Shown here: in pieces, positions 8,226 to 17,956 of the stretch | Numbering within the stretch: the first letter of the stretch is position 1 | How the letters are laid out: each line of letters begins with the position of its first letter | From: Epilithonimonas arachidiradicis | GTDB lineage: Bacteria > Bacteroidota > Bacteroidia > Flavobacteriales > Weeksellaceae | Direction of reading: 5' to 3' | Length of the DNA: 64,000 nt | Assembly (NCBI RefSeq): GCF_003610695.1 | Contig: NZ_RAQH01000002.1 | Location: 350,566-414,565 of the forward strand | Position numbers and translations under genes: made by a program | Notes under the pieces: generated by a model | Told to the model about the DNA's origin: nothing | The model's database searches: none | Seen by the model: only the letters and a program-made list of their open reading frames with translations

Positions 8226-8762
8226 TCAGTCTAATAAGTAATCTAAGAAATTAAGTTCATTAATCCTGTTTACAAAACTTTGCCTCATAAGTTCTCTAAA
8301 TAATAAATTCTTTTGAATGCTTAAATTTTCATACATATATCGCATACTTATAAATATGTCTGATAATTCTTTTAGAGTCTCCTCAAATGAAATGATTTTT
8401 ATATGATTATGTGTGATGAAATTTTCATAAATCTTAATAAAACTTTCTTTATTTGTATTAAAGAAGTTTATAATAGAATTCTTTGAGTTTGGACTTAAGG
8501 AATTGTATAGCTTAAAGATATCGTGACCATTTTTAGGTTTACCATTTTCGTGGAAGTATATCGCTTTTAAGTATAATTCTAATGATAGTCCGCATAAAGT
8601 TAATGCAGGCTCAATTTCGTGAGTAAAACTTTGCTTATTTAGTATTAAAGTTTTTTCTTTAACAAGATTGTTATTTTTTTTAATATGATTTTGCTCTAAA
8701 ATAAGACTTGCGTTTTCAAATTTTTGTGCTTGATAGACGATATCTGTAGCTTTATAATCCAT
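8226..8762 (-). CDS. Uncharacterised all-helical protein, HEPN-like
   Basis: The ATG at 8762 gives 178 residues; a TTG start at 8777 would lie in the T tract of the groEL terminator and is rejected. The sequence is helix-rich. The segment LSLELYLKAIYFHENGKPKN followed by GHDIFKLYNSL resembles the helix-loop-helix core of HEPN proteins, where ExxLKA and HDL motifs recur. A clear RxxxxxH nuclease motif is not seen, so a non-catalytic HEPN or only a structural resemblance is possible. It lies between map and groEL, is AT-richer than both and has no partner nucleotidyltransferase. Function is unknown. Confidence 0.5.
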   Translation of the reverse strand: MDYKATDIVYQAQKFENASLILEQNHIKKNNNLVKEKTLILNKQSFTHEIEPALTLCGLSLELYLKAIYFHENGKPKNGHDIFKLYNSLSPNSKNSIINFFNTNKESFIKIYENFITHNHIKIISFEETLKELSDIFISMRYMYENLSIQKNLLFRELMRQSFVNRINELNFLDYLLD

Positions 8763-8775
8763 ATTATAAAAATAC

Positions 8776-8805
8776 AAAAAAACCGCTCAGAAATCTGAAC
8801 GGTTT
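8776..8805 (-). terminator. Terminator of the groES-groEL operon
   Basis: On the minus strand AAACCGTTCAGA pairs with TCTGAGCGGTTT with one G-T wobble and runs into seven T. On the plus strand the wobble becomes a mismatch, so it works mainly for groEL. Confidence 0.85.
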
Positions 8806-8832
8806 AATTTATATTGCTTCGGCCGTTGACCG

Positions 8833-10479
<1,647 letters not shown>

Positions 10480-10502
10480 TTAATTTCAGATGAATTTTAA
10501 TA

Positions 10503-10781
10503 TTAACCGATGATTCCTAGTAAATCTCCTTCTTTTACAATCAAGTAGTCTTTACCTTCAAATTTTAATTCGGTTCCGGAATATTTTCCATAAAGAACTT
10601 TGTCACCAACTTTTACAGTAGTAGGCTCGTCTTTTTTTCCTGGTCCTACCGCAACAACAGTTCCTTCTTGTGGTTTTTCTTTTGCTGTGTCCGGAATGAT
10701 GATTCCTGATGCTGTTTTAGTTTCAGCTGGAGTTGGTTCTACCAAAACTCTGTCCGCTAATGGTTTAAAATTTACTGACAT
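10503..10781 (-). CDS. groS: Co-chaperonin GroES (Hsp10)
   Basis: At 92 residues this is the heptameric lid that caps Gro[13 protein letters not shown] at the N-terminus, the [15 protein letters not shown] mobile loop and [11 protein letters not shown] are standard Cpn10 features. It is the first gene of the groES-groEL unit. Upstream I see neither a CIRCE element nor a perfect TAnnTTTG box. Instead two exact copies of a 13-bp sequence lie about 95 and 125 bp upstream, which may be a regulatory site. Confidence 0.98.
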   Translation of the reverse strand: MSVNFKPLADRVLVEPTPAETKTASGIIIPDTAKEKPQEGTVVAVGPGKKDEPTTVKVGDKVLYGKYSGTELKFEGKDYLIVKEGDLLGIIG

Positions 10782-10873
10782 AATAAGTATATAATTTTAA
10801 TGTTATTCTGCTTCCTACATCTCCAACAATGTGCCAATTAACGATGGAAAGTGGAAGATGGATGGTGGATGTT

Positions 10874-10916
10874 AAATTTTGGCAGAGATTTGTTTTTAGA
10901 CTGAAATTTTGGCAGA
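10874..10916. repeat. 13-bp direct repeat upstream of groES
   Basis: AAATTTTGGCAGA occurs at 10874-10886 and again at 10904-10916, exactly 30 bp apart, close to three helical turns. It lies between the groES start and the terminator of the next upstream gene. Its place suggests an operator for the chaperonin genes, but no known factor is recognised. Confidence 0.6.
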
Positions 10917-10918
10917 AA

Positions 10919-10947
10919 AAAAAGTCATTCAAACTGAATGACTTTTT
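10919..10947 (-). terminator. Terminator of the toxin-antitoxin unit
   Basis: AAAAAGTCATTCA pairs perfectly with TGAATGACTTTTT over a 3-nt AAC loop. The stem overlaps the stop codon of the toxin frame at 10946-10948. Confidence 0.88.
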
Positions 10948-11248
10948 ACAATTTATATAATTTGTTTGGGTCTTTTTTTATGATAAAAAAATCGAAAACA
11001 AATATTAGATTTTCTTTTGGATAAATTTTAAAAAACATTTTGACATTCTTCTTGCCAATTAAAGCAAATTGGATTTTTTGTTTTTTGGAATAGTATGGAT
11101 ACGAAACCAATTTGATTTTTATATTTTCAATCACATTTTCATATTCAGAAATAAAAACTCTGATTTCTTTTTCTGTCCATTTCTCTGCAAGTTTTGCTAA
11201 AATATCCTGATAATGATTGTCCGCTACTTTTTAGAATACAACTCGCAT
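10946..11248 (-). pseudogene. RelE/ParE-type toxin, interrupted by an in-frame stop at codon 6
   Basis: Reading leftward from ATG 11248 gives M-R-V-V-F, then TAA at 11233-11231, then KVADNHYQDILAKLAEKWTE and on to a C-terminus ending KKDPNKLYKL. Without the stop this is a 100-codon protein with the layout of RelE/ParE toxins: N-terminal strand, helix ending LAEKWTEKEI, a central basic stretch and C-terminal strands ENLIFVFDFFIIKKDPNKL. Where relatives often have Ser after the first strand, this one has TAA, one base from TCA or TTA. No other ATG, GTG or TTG is in frame before GTG 11134, which would remove the first 38 residues. ATG 11248 lies inside the antitoxin gene, the usual overlap. The toxin is probably dead or heavily reduced. 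Confidence 0.7.
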
Positions 11249-11454
11249 ACTTTATCCTCAATATTTTTTTTAAAATCTTCTTCGCTCACAGTTTCTAATT
11301 TTCCATCAAGAAAGTCGGATTCCATTTTCAAAAAGGTATCTAATAATTCATCTTCTTCCTCTACGTTTACAATTCCTTTTATATTTTCAAGAAATTTTTT
11401 CACCAATGGAAAACTGCCTTTTTCAATTTCAATACTTAGTTTTATTGTTTCCAT
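11224..11454 (-). CDS. Putative antitoxin of a type II toxin-antitoxin pair
   Basis: This acidic protein has 76 residues, lacks a signal peptide, and ends with a charged helix (FLDGKLETVSEEDFKKNIED). No DNA-binding fold is obvious. It is called an antitoxin mainly from context: the downstream frame, which overlaps its 3' end by 25 nt, encodes a RelE/ParE-like toxin carrying an early stop. Antitoxins of such pairs are often short, acidic and poorly conserved. It has its own -7 box upstream and appears intact, as would be expected of an orphan left after toxin loss. Confidence 0.55.
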   Translation of the reverse strand: METIKLSIEIEKGSFPLVKKFLENIKGIVNVEEEDELLDTFLKMESDFLDGKLETVSEEDFKKNIEDKVCELYSKK

Positions 11455-11479
11455 CTTTTTAAATTTAAGTAAAATTAAA

Positions 11480-11487
11480 CAAAAATA
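11480..11487 (-). promoter_or_regulatory. -7 box TATTTTTG for the antitoxin
   Basis: This is a perfect TAnnTTTG on the minus strand, 25 nt before the antitoxin ATG. A TTG lies 13 nt upstream of it, closer than the usual spacing. Confidence 0.45.
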
Positions 11488-11536
11488 TTTAGTTTTATAT
11501 CAATTTAAATATTTTCAAAGTTTATTGAATTATTAT

Positions 11537-12250
11537 TTACTCCATTATCATTTTCCTTCCACCCGCATTGATTTCCTGCTTAATCACTTTTCGTGTAATC
11601 ATATCAATGTAATAAGTGCTCTCGGCTTTTCTCTCCTGAATATCATCAGTCGTTTTTACAACCCAAACTTTTCTACCATTATATTCAGATTTCTCAACTT
11701 TTTCTATGTAAGCTTTGATAACGCCTTTTTTAGCTGTCGGATTATAATCAAAAATAGAAATTTCGGCTGTATAATTCTCAGTCAAAGGTAAAAATCGAAT
11801 CAAAGCCGGATAACTATTACTATCAAAATAAGGCAAAGTCGTCGCCTCATTAATCATATCTTTTTTCTGAGTTTTCTTATCAAGATAATATCCAATCGCT
11901 TTGTTTTTATTAAAGCTAATCGACATATTTCTCATTGAATTAAAAGACGAGTGATAAACCGGTTGGAAATTTGAGATTTTAACAATAGTAGAATCAATCC
12001 AAGCTTCGGGAGACTGTTTCATCTTGACTGTCGTTTTTATCAGGAGGTCTTTTTTGTTTAATTTCTTAAAATCGGTGATCACTTTGCCAATTTCAATTTT
12101 TGAACCAGCATTTTCCATTATCCAGCTTACTTCCGATGATTCATCTTGGATATATTTTGAATCAAGCTTAACATTTGTTGGTGAAAGAAGGTTTTGTGCC
12201 GAAAAAAAATTGGCACTACCAATTATTAAAAGGATAAGAAATGTTCTCAT
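11537..12250 (-). CDS. Exported DUF3108-like protein of unknown function
   Basis: The protein has 237 residues. It starts with a signal peptide, MRTFLILLIIGSANFFSA, cleaved before Q. The body alternates short strands: KDLLIKTTVKM, TVKISNFQPVYHSSFNSMR, AIGYYLDKKT, YTAEISIFDYN, KVWVVKTTDD and YYIDMITRKVIKQEI, ending AGGRKMIME. The rhythm and the closing YYID...RKV..QE motif resemble DUF3108 periplasmic proteins, which have a lipocalin-like barrel. No enzyme residues stand out. It is a single gene on the minus strand in a stretch without other exported genes, and no function is proposed. Confidence 0.6.
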   Translation of the reverse strand: MRTFLILLIIGSANFFSAQNLLSPTNVKLDSKYIQDESSEVSWIMENAGSKIEIGKVITDFKKLNKKDLLIKTTVKMKQSPEAWIDSTIVKISNFQPVYHSSFNSMRNMSISFNKNKAIGYYLDKKTQKKDMINEATTLPYFDSNSYPALIRFLPLTENYTAEISIFDYNPTAKKGVIKAYIEKVEKSEYNGRKVWVVKTTDDIQERKAESTYYIDMITRKVIKQEINAGGRKMIME

Positions 12251-12312
12251 ATTTTTTAATAATAAGTAGTGCCGAATGTGATATAGTTACAGCCAGCTGA
12301 GTTTACATTAAT

Positions 12313-13320
12313 CTAATTTCCGAATCTTAGATTTTCCCCTTCCAAAAATAAAGGTGTTTCAAAATTATTGGTAAACAAACCTCCTGTGCCTAAACCTTGT
12401 GGCATCGGATTTTTTTTGGTGTAAGTATATTGAGCAATAGCATTGAGGCCGATGTTACTTTCCAGAGCAGAAGTGATCCACCAACCGATGTTATTTTGCT
12501 CAGCTAATTCTATCCATTCATCAGATCCTGAAAATCCTCCAATTAAACTTGGCTTTAAAATAATATATTGTGGTTTAATTATTTTAAGTAGATCTTTTTT
12601 GGATTCATAATTAAGAATGCCAATCAGTTCTTCGTCTAAAGCAATTGGTGTCGGCGCATTTTTACAAAGTTCCGCCATTGCTTCCCAATCTCCGGCTTTT
12701 ATCGGTTGTTCTATTGAATGAATATCGAGATCTGCTAATTCCTGTAAAACAATTTTAGCCTGTTCTGGAGAAAAAGCGCCGTTGGCATCCACACGAAGTT
12801 CGATTTTATCTTTCGGAAATTTTTTTCTGAGGGTTTGTATAACTTTTTTTTCCGAATCCCAATCCACACCGATCTTTAACTTGATACAAGTAAAATTATT
12901 CTTTATTTTTTCCTCAATTTGAGACTGCATATAATCTGAATCACCCATCCAAATTAAACCATTAATCTTAATCGAATCTTTTCCTTCTGTAAATTCACTT
13001 GGAAAATAAAGATCTCCCTGATGCTCAAGATTAAGAAGCGCCTGCTCGATTCCGAAAATAATAGAAGGATGATTGACCAATTCTTCCTGCAGTTCTTCCA
13101 GTTTCAAATTAATATTTCGGCAAGCCCATTCCAAAGCATTTTCATAGTCATCATCATCATCAAAACTTAATCCCCGGAAAAGAGAACATTCTCCGATTCC
13201 CTTTTTATCACCTTCAGAGATCTCTATAAAATAAGTTTCTTTGGTATTCAGAACACCGCGCGAAGTTCCGCTTGGTACTTTAAAATTCAGAATATACTGA
13301 TGAAATTTTGCCGTCTTCAT
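12313..13320 (-). CDS. menC: o-Succinylbenzoate synthase (enolase superfamily)
   Basis: The protein has 335 residues and two domains: an N-terminal capping domain (about 1-100) and a TIM barrel. Enolase-superfamily residues are in order: CIKLKIG (general-base Lys), RVDANGAF (metal Asp), SIEQP (metal Glu), ALDEELIG (metal Asp) and ILKPSLIGG (second Lys). ITSALES and QGLGTGGLF near the C-terminus are typical of the menaquinone enzyme, which dehydrates SHCHC to o-succinylbenzoate. Dipeptide epimerases share the fold, but the C-terminal motif favours MenC. It follows fbp on the same strand behind a terminator and has a -7 box only 4 nt before its ATG. Confidence 0.87.
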   Translation of the reverse strand: MKTAKFHQYILNFKVPSGTSRGVLNTKETYFIEISEGDKKGIGECSLFRGLSFDDDDDYENALEWACRNINLKLEELQEELVNHPSIIFGIEQALLNLEHQGDLYFPSEFTEGKDSIKINGLIWMGDSDYMQSQIEEKIKNNFTCIKLKIGVDWDSEKKVIQTLRKKFPKDKIELRVDANGAFSPEQAKIVLQELADLDIHSIEQPIKAGDWEAMAELCKNAPTPIALDEELIGILNYESKKDLLKIIKPQYIILKPSLIGGFSGSDEWIELAEQNNIGWWITSALESNIGLNAIAQYTYTKKNPMPQGLGTGGLFTNNFETPLFLEGENLRFGN

Positions 13321-13324
13321 ACTA

Positions 13325-13332
13325 CAAAAATA
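13325..13332 (-). promoter_or_regulatory. -7 box TATTTTTG abutting the menC start
   Basis: The box ends 4 nt before the menC ATG. If used, the transcript would begin at or next to the start codon, giving a leaderless mRNA. Confidence 0.4.
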
Positions 13333-13334
13333 AG

Positions 13335-13358
13335 AAAAGACCGACGAACCGGTCTTTT
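13335..13358 (-). terminator. fbp terminator
   Basis: AAAAGACCG pairs with CGGTCTTTT around a 6-nt loop, between fbp and menC, with T-rich sequence on both sides. Confidence 0.82.
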
Positions 13359-13379
13359 ATATGATTTAAAATTTCAATA

Positions 13380-14399
13380 TTATTTTTTGTTGACAGCTTT
13401 TGCCATAAATTCTTCGGCTTTGGTGACCATTGCAGCGCTTCCACAGAAAAAAGGAACGCGCTGATGCAGTTCTGTTGGTTCGATTTCCATAATTCTTTTG
13501 AATCCGTCACTGCATTTTCCGCCAGCTTGTTCGGCTAAAAATGCCATTGGATTGCATTCATAAAGCAGTCTCAGTTTTCCATTAGGAGATTGCGAAGTGG
13601 AAGGGTAGATGTAGATGCCTCCTTTTAGCATATTTCTATGAAAGTCAGATACTAATGATCCTATGTAACGTGAGGTATAGGGTCTGTCACCTTCTTCTTC
13701 CTGGCAATATTTGATGTAATCTTTCACACCTTGGGGAAACTTGATGTAATTACCTTCATTAATAGAATATATTTTCCCGGAAGTTGGGAATTTGATATTT
13801 TTATGGGAAAGATAATAAGTTCCGATTGATGGATCAAGCGTAAAACCATTCACGCCGTTCCCGGTAGTATAAACAATCATTGTAGAAGAACCGTAAACAA
13901 TATAGCCTGCGGCAACCTGGTTAACGCCTTTTTGTAAAAAATCTTTAAGCTCAACAGGAGTTCCGGGATTGGTAACTCTTCTGTAAATGGAAAAAATTGT
14001 ACCTACAGAAACATTGACATCAATATTAGAAGATCCGTCCAAAGGATCTATCAATACAACATATTTGCTGAGGTGAGCATTTTCTGTGCATTTGATTTCG
14101 ATAAAATCATCACTTTCTTCGGAAGCAATTCCGCAAACCACTTCTCTTTGGGATAAAGCTGCGATGAAGATGTCATTGGCTAAAACATCCAGCTTTTGCT
14201 GATCTTCACCCTGGATATTCTGGTTGCCTACATTACCAATGATGTCAGCAATTCCGGCTTTATTGACTTCTCGATTTACGATTTTTGAAGCAATTCTTAT
14301 AGAACTGATGAGACGCGATAATTCCCCTGTAGAATATTTGAAATCATCCTGTTTTTCGATGATAAACTCTCCTAAAGTCTGTAAACCTTGATGCGACAT
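13380..14399 (-). CDS. fbp: Fructose-1,6-bisphosphatase, class I
   Basis: The 339-residue protein starts at ATG 14399 with [16 protein letters not shown], matching the usual N-terminus of class I enzymes; an upstream TTG at 14447 lies before the -7 box and is rejected. Metal-site motifs are SEES near residue 95, [15 protein letters not shown] at about 115-129, and a C-terminal [14 protein letters not shown] segment with the last metal Glu. It hydrolyses fructose-1,6-bisphosphate in gluconeogenesis. It is a single gene with its own promoter and terminator, and no other sugar-phosphate gene is adjacent. Confidence 0.96.
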   Translation of the reverse strand: MSHQGLQTLGEFIIEKQDDFKYSTGELSRLISSIRIASKIVNREVNKAGIADIIGNVGNQNIQGEDQQKLDVLANDIFIAALSQREVVCGIASEESDDFIEIKCTENAHLSKYVVLIDPLDGSSNIDVNVSVGTIFSIYRRVTNPGTPVELKDFLQKGVNQVAAGYIVYGSSTMIVYTTGNGVNGFTLDPSIGTYYLSHKNIKFPTSGKIYSINEGNYIKFPQGVKDYIKYCQEEEGDRPYTSRYIGSLVSDFHRNMLKGGIYIYPSTSQSPNGKLRLLYECNPMAFLAEQAGGKCSDGFKRIMEIEPTELHQRVPFFCGSAAMVTKAEEFMAKAVNKK

Positions 14400-14422
14400 A
14401 AATTGGTTAATTTGATTTCTTA

Positions 14423-14430
14423 CAAAACTA
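14423..14430 (-). promoter_or_regulatory. -7 box TAGTTTTG for fbp
   Basis: The box matches TAnnTTTG and lies 23 nt before the chosen ATG at 14399. A TTG is present 14 nt upstream, shorter than usual. Confidence 0.45.
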
Positions 14431-14578
14431 AATTTTTTTTTAATCAAATAAAACTAAATTCATCAAGAATTGATAATAATCATTATAATATATATTAATA
14501 TGGTTTTATTATCTCATTTCGAAGCAATGGAAATAAAGTGTCAATTTTCATATTTCGTTCATTATTAATATTTTTGAA

Positions 14579-14604
14579 GGTTAATAATCAATTAACCATT
14601 TTTT
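14579..14604 (+). promoter_or_regulatory. Hairpin with T tract upstream of aspartate kinase
   Basis: GGTTAAT pairs with ATTAACC over a 5-nt loop and is followed by ATTTTTT. It ends about 35 nt before the aspartate kinase ATG. No gene on the plus strand precedes it for 7 kb, so a leader attenuator is possible, but the stem is short and A/T-rich. Confidence 0.3.
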
Positions 14605-14638
14605 GATTGACAAATAAATACTAACAGTTAAAAATCTA

Positions 14639-15877
14639 ATGAAAGTTTACAAATTTGGTGGAGCATCTGTAAAAGATGCCGAAGGTGTGAAAAATGTGGC
14701 CTTGGTTCTTGAAACACAGGGTTTTGAAAAATGTCTGCTGGTGGTTTCAGCAATGGGAAAAACAACGAATGCACTAGAAAAAGTGGTCGAGTTTTATTTC
14801 AAGAAACAGGATTATCAGGCAGAAATTGAATTAATCAAAAAAAATCACATCGATATTGCCAAAGGTTTATTTTCAGAAAATCATCCGGTTTTTGGAGAGA
14901 TTTCTTTGTTTTTTGATGATATCGATTCATTTTTAAGAAGAAATAAATCACCGAACTATAATTTTGTTTACGACCAGGTGGTAAGCTGCGGGGAAATGAT
15001 TTCATCTAAAATTTTAAGCGAATATTTGAATGATATTCAGTTTTTCAATCACTGGTTGGATGCGAGAGATTACATCAAAACGGACAGTAATTACCGAGAA
15101 GGAATTGTGAACTGGCAGGAAACTGAACAGAATATTTCTAAACTGGATAAGATCAACTGTTATGTGACACAAGGTTTTATTGGTTCGGAAAGCAATAATT
15201 TTACAGTGACATTAGGTAGAGAAGGTTCAGATTATACGGCGGCGATTTTCGCTTATTGTCTTAATGCTGACGAAATGACAATCTGGAAAGATGTTCCAGG
15301 TGTGATGACTGGCGATCCGAGAAAATTTGAAAATGTAGAATTGCTATCTCATATTTCTTACGAAGAAGCGATCGAAATGGCTTATTACGGTGCATCGGTA
15401 ATTCACCCAAAAACGCTTCAGCCGCTTAAGCAGAAGAATATCCCGTTTTTTGTAAAATCTTTTGTAGAACCTAAAAAACCTGGAACCAAAGTTGGAAATT
15501 CGGAAGAGAATGAATTGATCGAAAGTTATATTCTTAAAGAAAATCAAACGTTACTGAATGTTGAAACCAGGGATTTTTCCTTTATTGCAGAGGATCATAT
15601 GAGTTTGATCTTTACACTTCTGGCAAAATATAAAATTAAAGTTTCTTTGATGCAGAATTCAGCAATTTCCTTAGCTTTATGTTTGGAAGATAAATTTGGA
15701 AACGTCAACCAGCTTAATGAAGAATTGCAGCAGAGTTTCATCACTCAGATGACCAAGAATGTGTCATTGTTTACGGTTAGAAATGCTGAATTGGAGAAGC
15801 TGGATCAATTCTACAAAGACAAAAAAGTCCTGTTGGAACAGATCGCCAAAAAAACCTTCCAAATGGTAACCATGTAA
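14639..15877 (+). CDS. Aspartate kinase (monofunctional)
   Basis: At 412 residues this has the amino-acid-kinase fold, phosphorylating aspartate at the head of the Lys/Thr/Met pathway. MKVYKFGGASVKDAEGVKN carries the KFGG nucleotide motif, VSCGEM lies mid-domain, FTVTLGREGSDYTAAIFA holds the substrate loop, and WKDVPGVMTGDPRKF is the family signature. The C-terminal part from about residue 300 carries a regulatory ACT-like segment (LMQNSAISLALCLED), so feedback control is likely. It is shorter than fused AK-homoserine dehydrogenase proteins and has no second domain. It lies 6 nt before the acyltransferase gene, so they may share a transcript. Confidence 0.93.
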   Translation: MKVYKFGGASVKDAEGVKNVALVLETQGFEKCLLVVSAMGKTTNALEKVVEFYFKKQDYQAEIELIKKNHIDIAKGLFSENHPVFGEISLFFDDIDSFLRRNKSPNYNFVYDQVVSCGEMISSKILSEYLNDIQFFNHWLDARDYIKTDSNYREGIVNWQETEQNISKLDKINCYVTQGFIGSESNNFTVTLGREGSDYTAAIFAYCLNADEMTIWKDVPGVMTGDPRKFENVELLSHISYEEAIEMAYYGASVIHPKTLQPLKQKNIPFFVKSFVEPKKPGTKVGNSEENELIESYILKENQTLLNVETRDFSFIAEDHMSLIFTLLAKYKIKVSLMQNSAISLALCLEDKFGNVNQLNEELQQSFITQMTKNVSLFTVRNAELEKLDQFYKDKKVLLEQIAKKTFQMVTM

Positions 15878-15883
15878 AAAACT

Positions 15884-17728
15884 ATGAGCTTAATTTCCAA
15901 AGAAGACTTGATAAAAGCATCCGGGCTGGATAAGATTGGTTTCCTCAAGAGACCTGTAGCTTCAGCTATTATGAATCTTGCTAAGATCAATGATGTTAAT
16001 AATCTTTACAATAAACTCAAACATACAAAAGGTGTAGAGTTTTTTGATGAATTTATCAGAGAACAAGACCTTAGCTATATTGTATTTGAAGAAGATCTTG
16101 CCAAAGTTCCGAAAACAGGCCCGTTCATTATTGTTTCCAATCATCCGCTTGGTGCATTGGACGGGATTCTAATGTGCAAAATATTATTACGCGTTCGGCC
16201 AGATTTCAAAGTAATGGGGAATTTCCTGTTATCGAAAATAGAACCAATGGCTCCTTTCGTGATTTCCGTTAATCCTTTCGAAAGCAGAAAAGAAGCTTAC
16301 AGCAGTTCTTCCGGAATGAGAGAAACTTTCAAACATTTGGAAGAGGGTGGATGTTTGGGGATTTTTCCTGCCGGCGAGGTTTCTAATAAAAATAACGAAT
16401 ACGGCGAAGTTCTCGACAGACCGTGGGGAAAAACGGCGCTGAAAATTATCAAAAAAGCAAAAGTCCCTGTTGTTCCAATGTATTTTCACGCGACCAACAG
16501 CCAAATGTTTTATAATGTAGCCAAGCTGCACCCTGATTTGCAAACGATGATGCTGCCTGCAGAAATGATGAAGAAAAGAGATAAGCCGATCAGAATCCGA
16601 ATCGGAAAGCCAATCTCTGTGAAACAAATGGAAGAGGAGGAAACGATTGAAGAGCTAGGCGATTATCTCTATAATAAGGTTTATATGCTGAAGTCTTATT
16701 ATGAACGGAGAAAAAGCATTACCGAGAAACTGAAGCTGCCTAATATGTCTCTCAAGCTTCCATTGCAAAAACAGAATAATATCGTCCAGAATATTATTGA
16801 TGAAACACCTGTTGAAGATATTATTAGCGAAATTGAAAAACTGAAAGTTACCGAGAATAAAAAACTTTTTTCACACGGCGATTATGACGTTTTCTTTACC
16901 AAGTCAGAAGAGATTCCTTCTATTATGAGAGAGATCGGAAGGCAAAGAGAACTGACCTTTCGGGCCATTGGTGAAGGAACTAATTTGCCTTTTGACCTGG
17001 ATGAGTACGATAATCATTATCACCATCTTTTTCTTTGGGATAATGCTGACAAAAAGCTGGTTGGAGCTTACAGAATGGCACTCGGTTCCGAAGTGATGAA
17101 AAAATACGGTATCAATGGATTTTATACCAGTTCACTTTTCGAATATGATCCGGAACTACAACCGTTTTTCCGAAAAGTTATTGAAATGGGACGCGCCTAT
17201 ATTTCTGTTGAATATCAGCAAAAACCGTTTCCTTTATTCCTGCTTTGGAGAGGAATTGTTCACGTTTGTCTAAGAAATCCGGAACACAAATTCCTGATGG
17301 GCGGTGTGAGCATCAGTAACAAGTTTTCAGAGTTTTCAAAATCTTTGATGATAGAGTTTATGCGCTCTCATTATTATGATTCTGCAGTGGCTCAATACAT
17401 TCACCCAAAGAATGAATTCAAGGTGGTGATGAAGGAGCGTGATAAAGCCTTATTCTTTGAAGATATGGATGCTGATCTCAATAAGTTGGATAAGATCATT
17501 GATGATCTTGAACCTGAATTAAGATTGCCGGTTTTGATTAAGAAATATATCAAGCAAAATGCAAAAATGATTGCTTTTAATGTCGATCCTAATTTCAATG
17601 ATGCGATTGATGGATTAATGTATATCAGGATTAGTGATCTTCCGGAAGATACAATCAAGCCGGTTTTGGAAGAGTTAAGTGACTTTTTCAAGGCACAGAC
17701 TGAAAAAAAATCTTCTGATAATCAGTGA
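15884..17728 (+). CDS. Bifunctional aminolipid synthase, OlsF-like (O-acyltransferase + GNAT N-acyltransferase)
   Basis: Two acyltransferase domains are fused in 614 residues. The N-terminal half is a PlsC/LPLAT-type O-acyltransferase: VSNHPLGALDG (His87, Asp93), FPAGEVS near residue 160 and VVPMYFHATN. The C-terminal half is a GNAT-type N-acyltransferase of the OlsB/hemolysin group: REIGRQRELTFRAIGEGT near 352 and MGRAYISVEYQ near 440. In OlsF proteins the C-terminal half N-acylates ornithine (or glycine) with a 3-hydroxy fatty acid and the N-terminal half adds the second acyl chain, making ornithine or glycine lipids. Which amino acid is used here is unknown. It follows aspartate kinase by 6 nt. 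Confidence 0.85.
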   Translation: MSLISKEDLIKASGLDKIGFLKRPVASAIMNLAKINDVNNLYNKLKHTKGVEFFDEFIREQDLSYIVFEEDLAKVPKTGPFIIVSNHPLGALDGILMCKILLRVRPDFKVMGNFLLSKIEPMAPFVISVNPFESRKEAYSSSSGMRETFKHLEEGGCLGIFPAGEVSNKNNEYGEVLDRPWGKTALKIIKKAKVPVVPMYFHATNSQMFYNVAKLHPDLQTMMLPAEMMKKRDKPIRIRIGKPISVKQMEEEETIEELGDYLYNKVYMLKSYYERRKSITEKLKLPNMSLKLPLQKQNNIVQNIIDETPVEDIISEIEKLKVTENKKLFSHGDYDVFFTKSEEIPSIMREIGRQRELTFRAIGEGTNLPFDLDEYDNHYHHLFLWDNADKKLVGAYRMALGSEVMKKYGINGFYTSSLFEYDPELQPFFRKVIEMGRAYISVEYQQKPFPLFLLWRGIVHVCLRNPEHKFLMGGVSISNKFSEFSKSLMIEFMRSHYYDSAVAQYIHPKNEFKVVMKERDKALFFEDMDADLNKLDKIIDDLEPELRLPVLIKKYIKQNAKMIAFNVDPNFNDAIDGLMYIRISDLPEDTIKPVLEELSDFFKAQTEKKSSDNQ

Positions 17729-17764
17729 TTTTTATAGAAATAGGTTAAGATATTCTAATATTAT

Positions 17765-17795
17765 TTGCATTATAAGAATAAAGAATATACTTTTG
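17765..17795 (+). promoter_or_regulatory. Promoter of first tRNA-Phe (TTG - 20 nt - TACTTTTG)
   Basis: TTG at 17765-17767 and TACTTTTG at 17788-17795 are exactly 20 nt apart, the standard Bacteroidota arrangement. The tRNA begins 26 nt after the box. Confidence 0.85.
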
Positions 17796-17821
17796 CACCA
17801 CTCAAAACAACAATAGAGTAT

Positions 17822-17894
<73 letters not shown>

Positions 17895-17897
17895 CTT

Positions 17898-17926
17898 AAA
17901 AGCCGCCTGAATAGGTGGCTTTTTTA
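17898..17926 (+). terminator. Terminator of tRNA-Phe copy 1
   Basis: AAAGCCGCCT pairs with AGGTGGCTTT (one G-T) over GAAT and is followed by T6. It starts 4 nt after the tRNA. Confidence 0.9.
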
Positions 17927-17956
17927 TTAGAAATATTAAATTAGTGTTAATCTAAT

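Noticed and set aside
10820..10870. GGAAGATGG/CTTCC-type repeat near groES and again near 57840-57890
   Set aside because: Low-complexity purine-rich runs with poor alignment between the two sites; not enough to define an element.
10795..10945. Sigma-54-type promoter upstream of groES (TTGGCACATTGTTGG on the minus strand)
   Set aside because: The -24 GG and -12 GC spacing and the TTGC element do not fit the consensus, and groES is not known to use sigma-54 in this group.
10946..11134. A 62-residue protein starting at GTG 11134 as a complete gene
   Set aside because: It lacks the N-terminal third of the toxin family; the frame extends upstream to ATG 11248 with one in-frame stop, so a pseudogene is the better reading.
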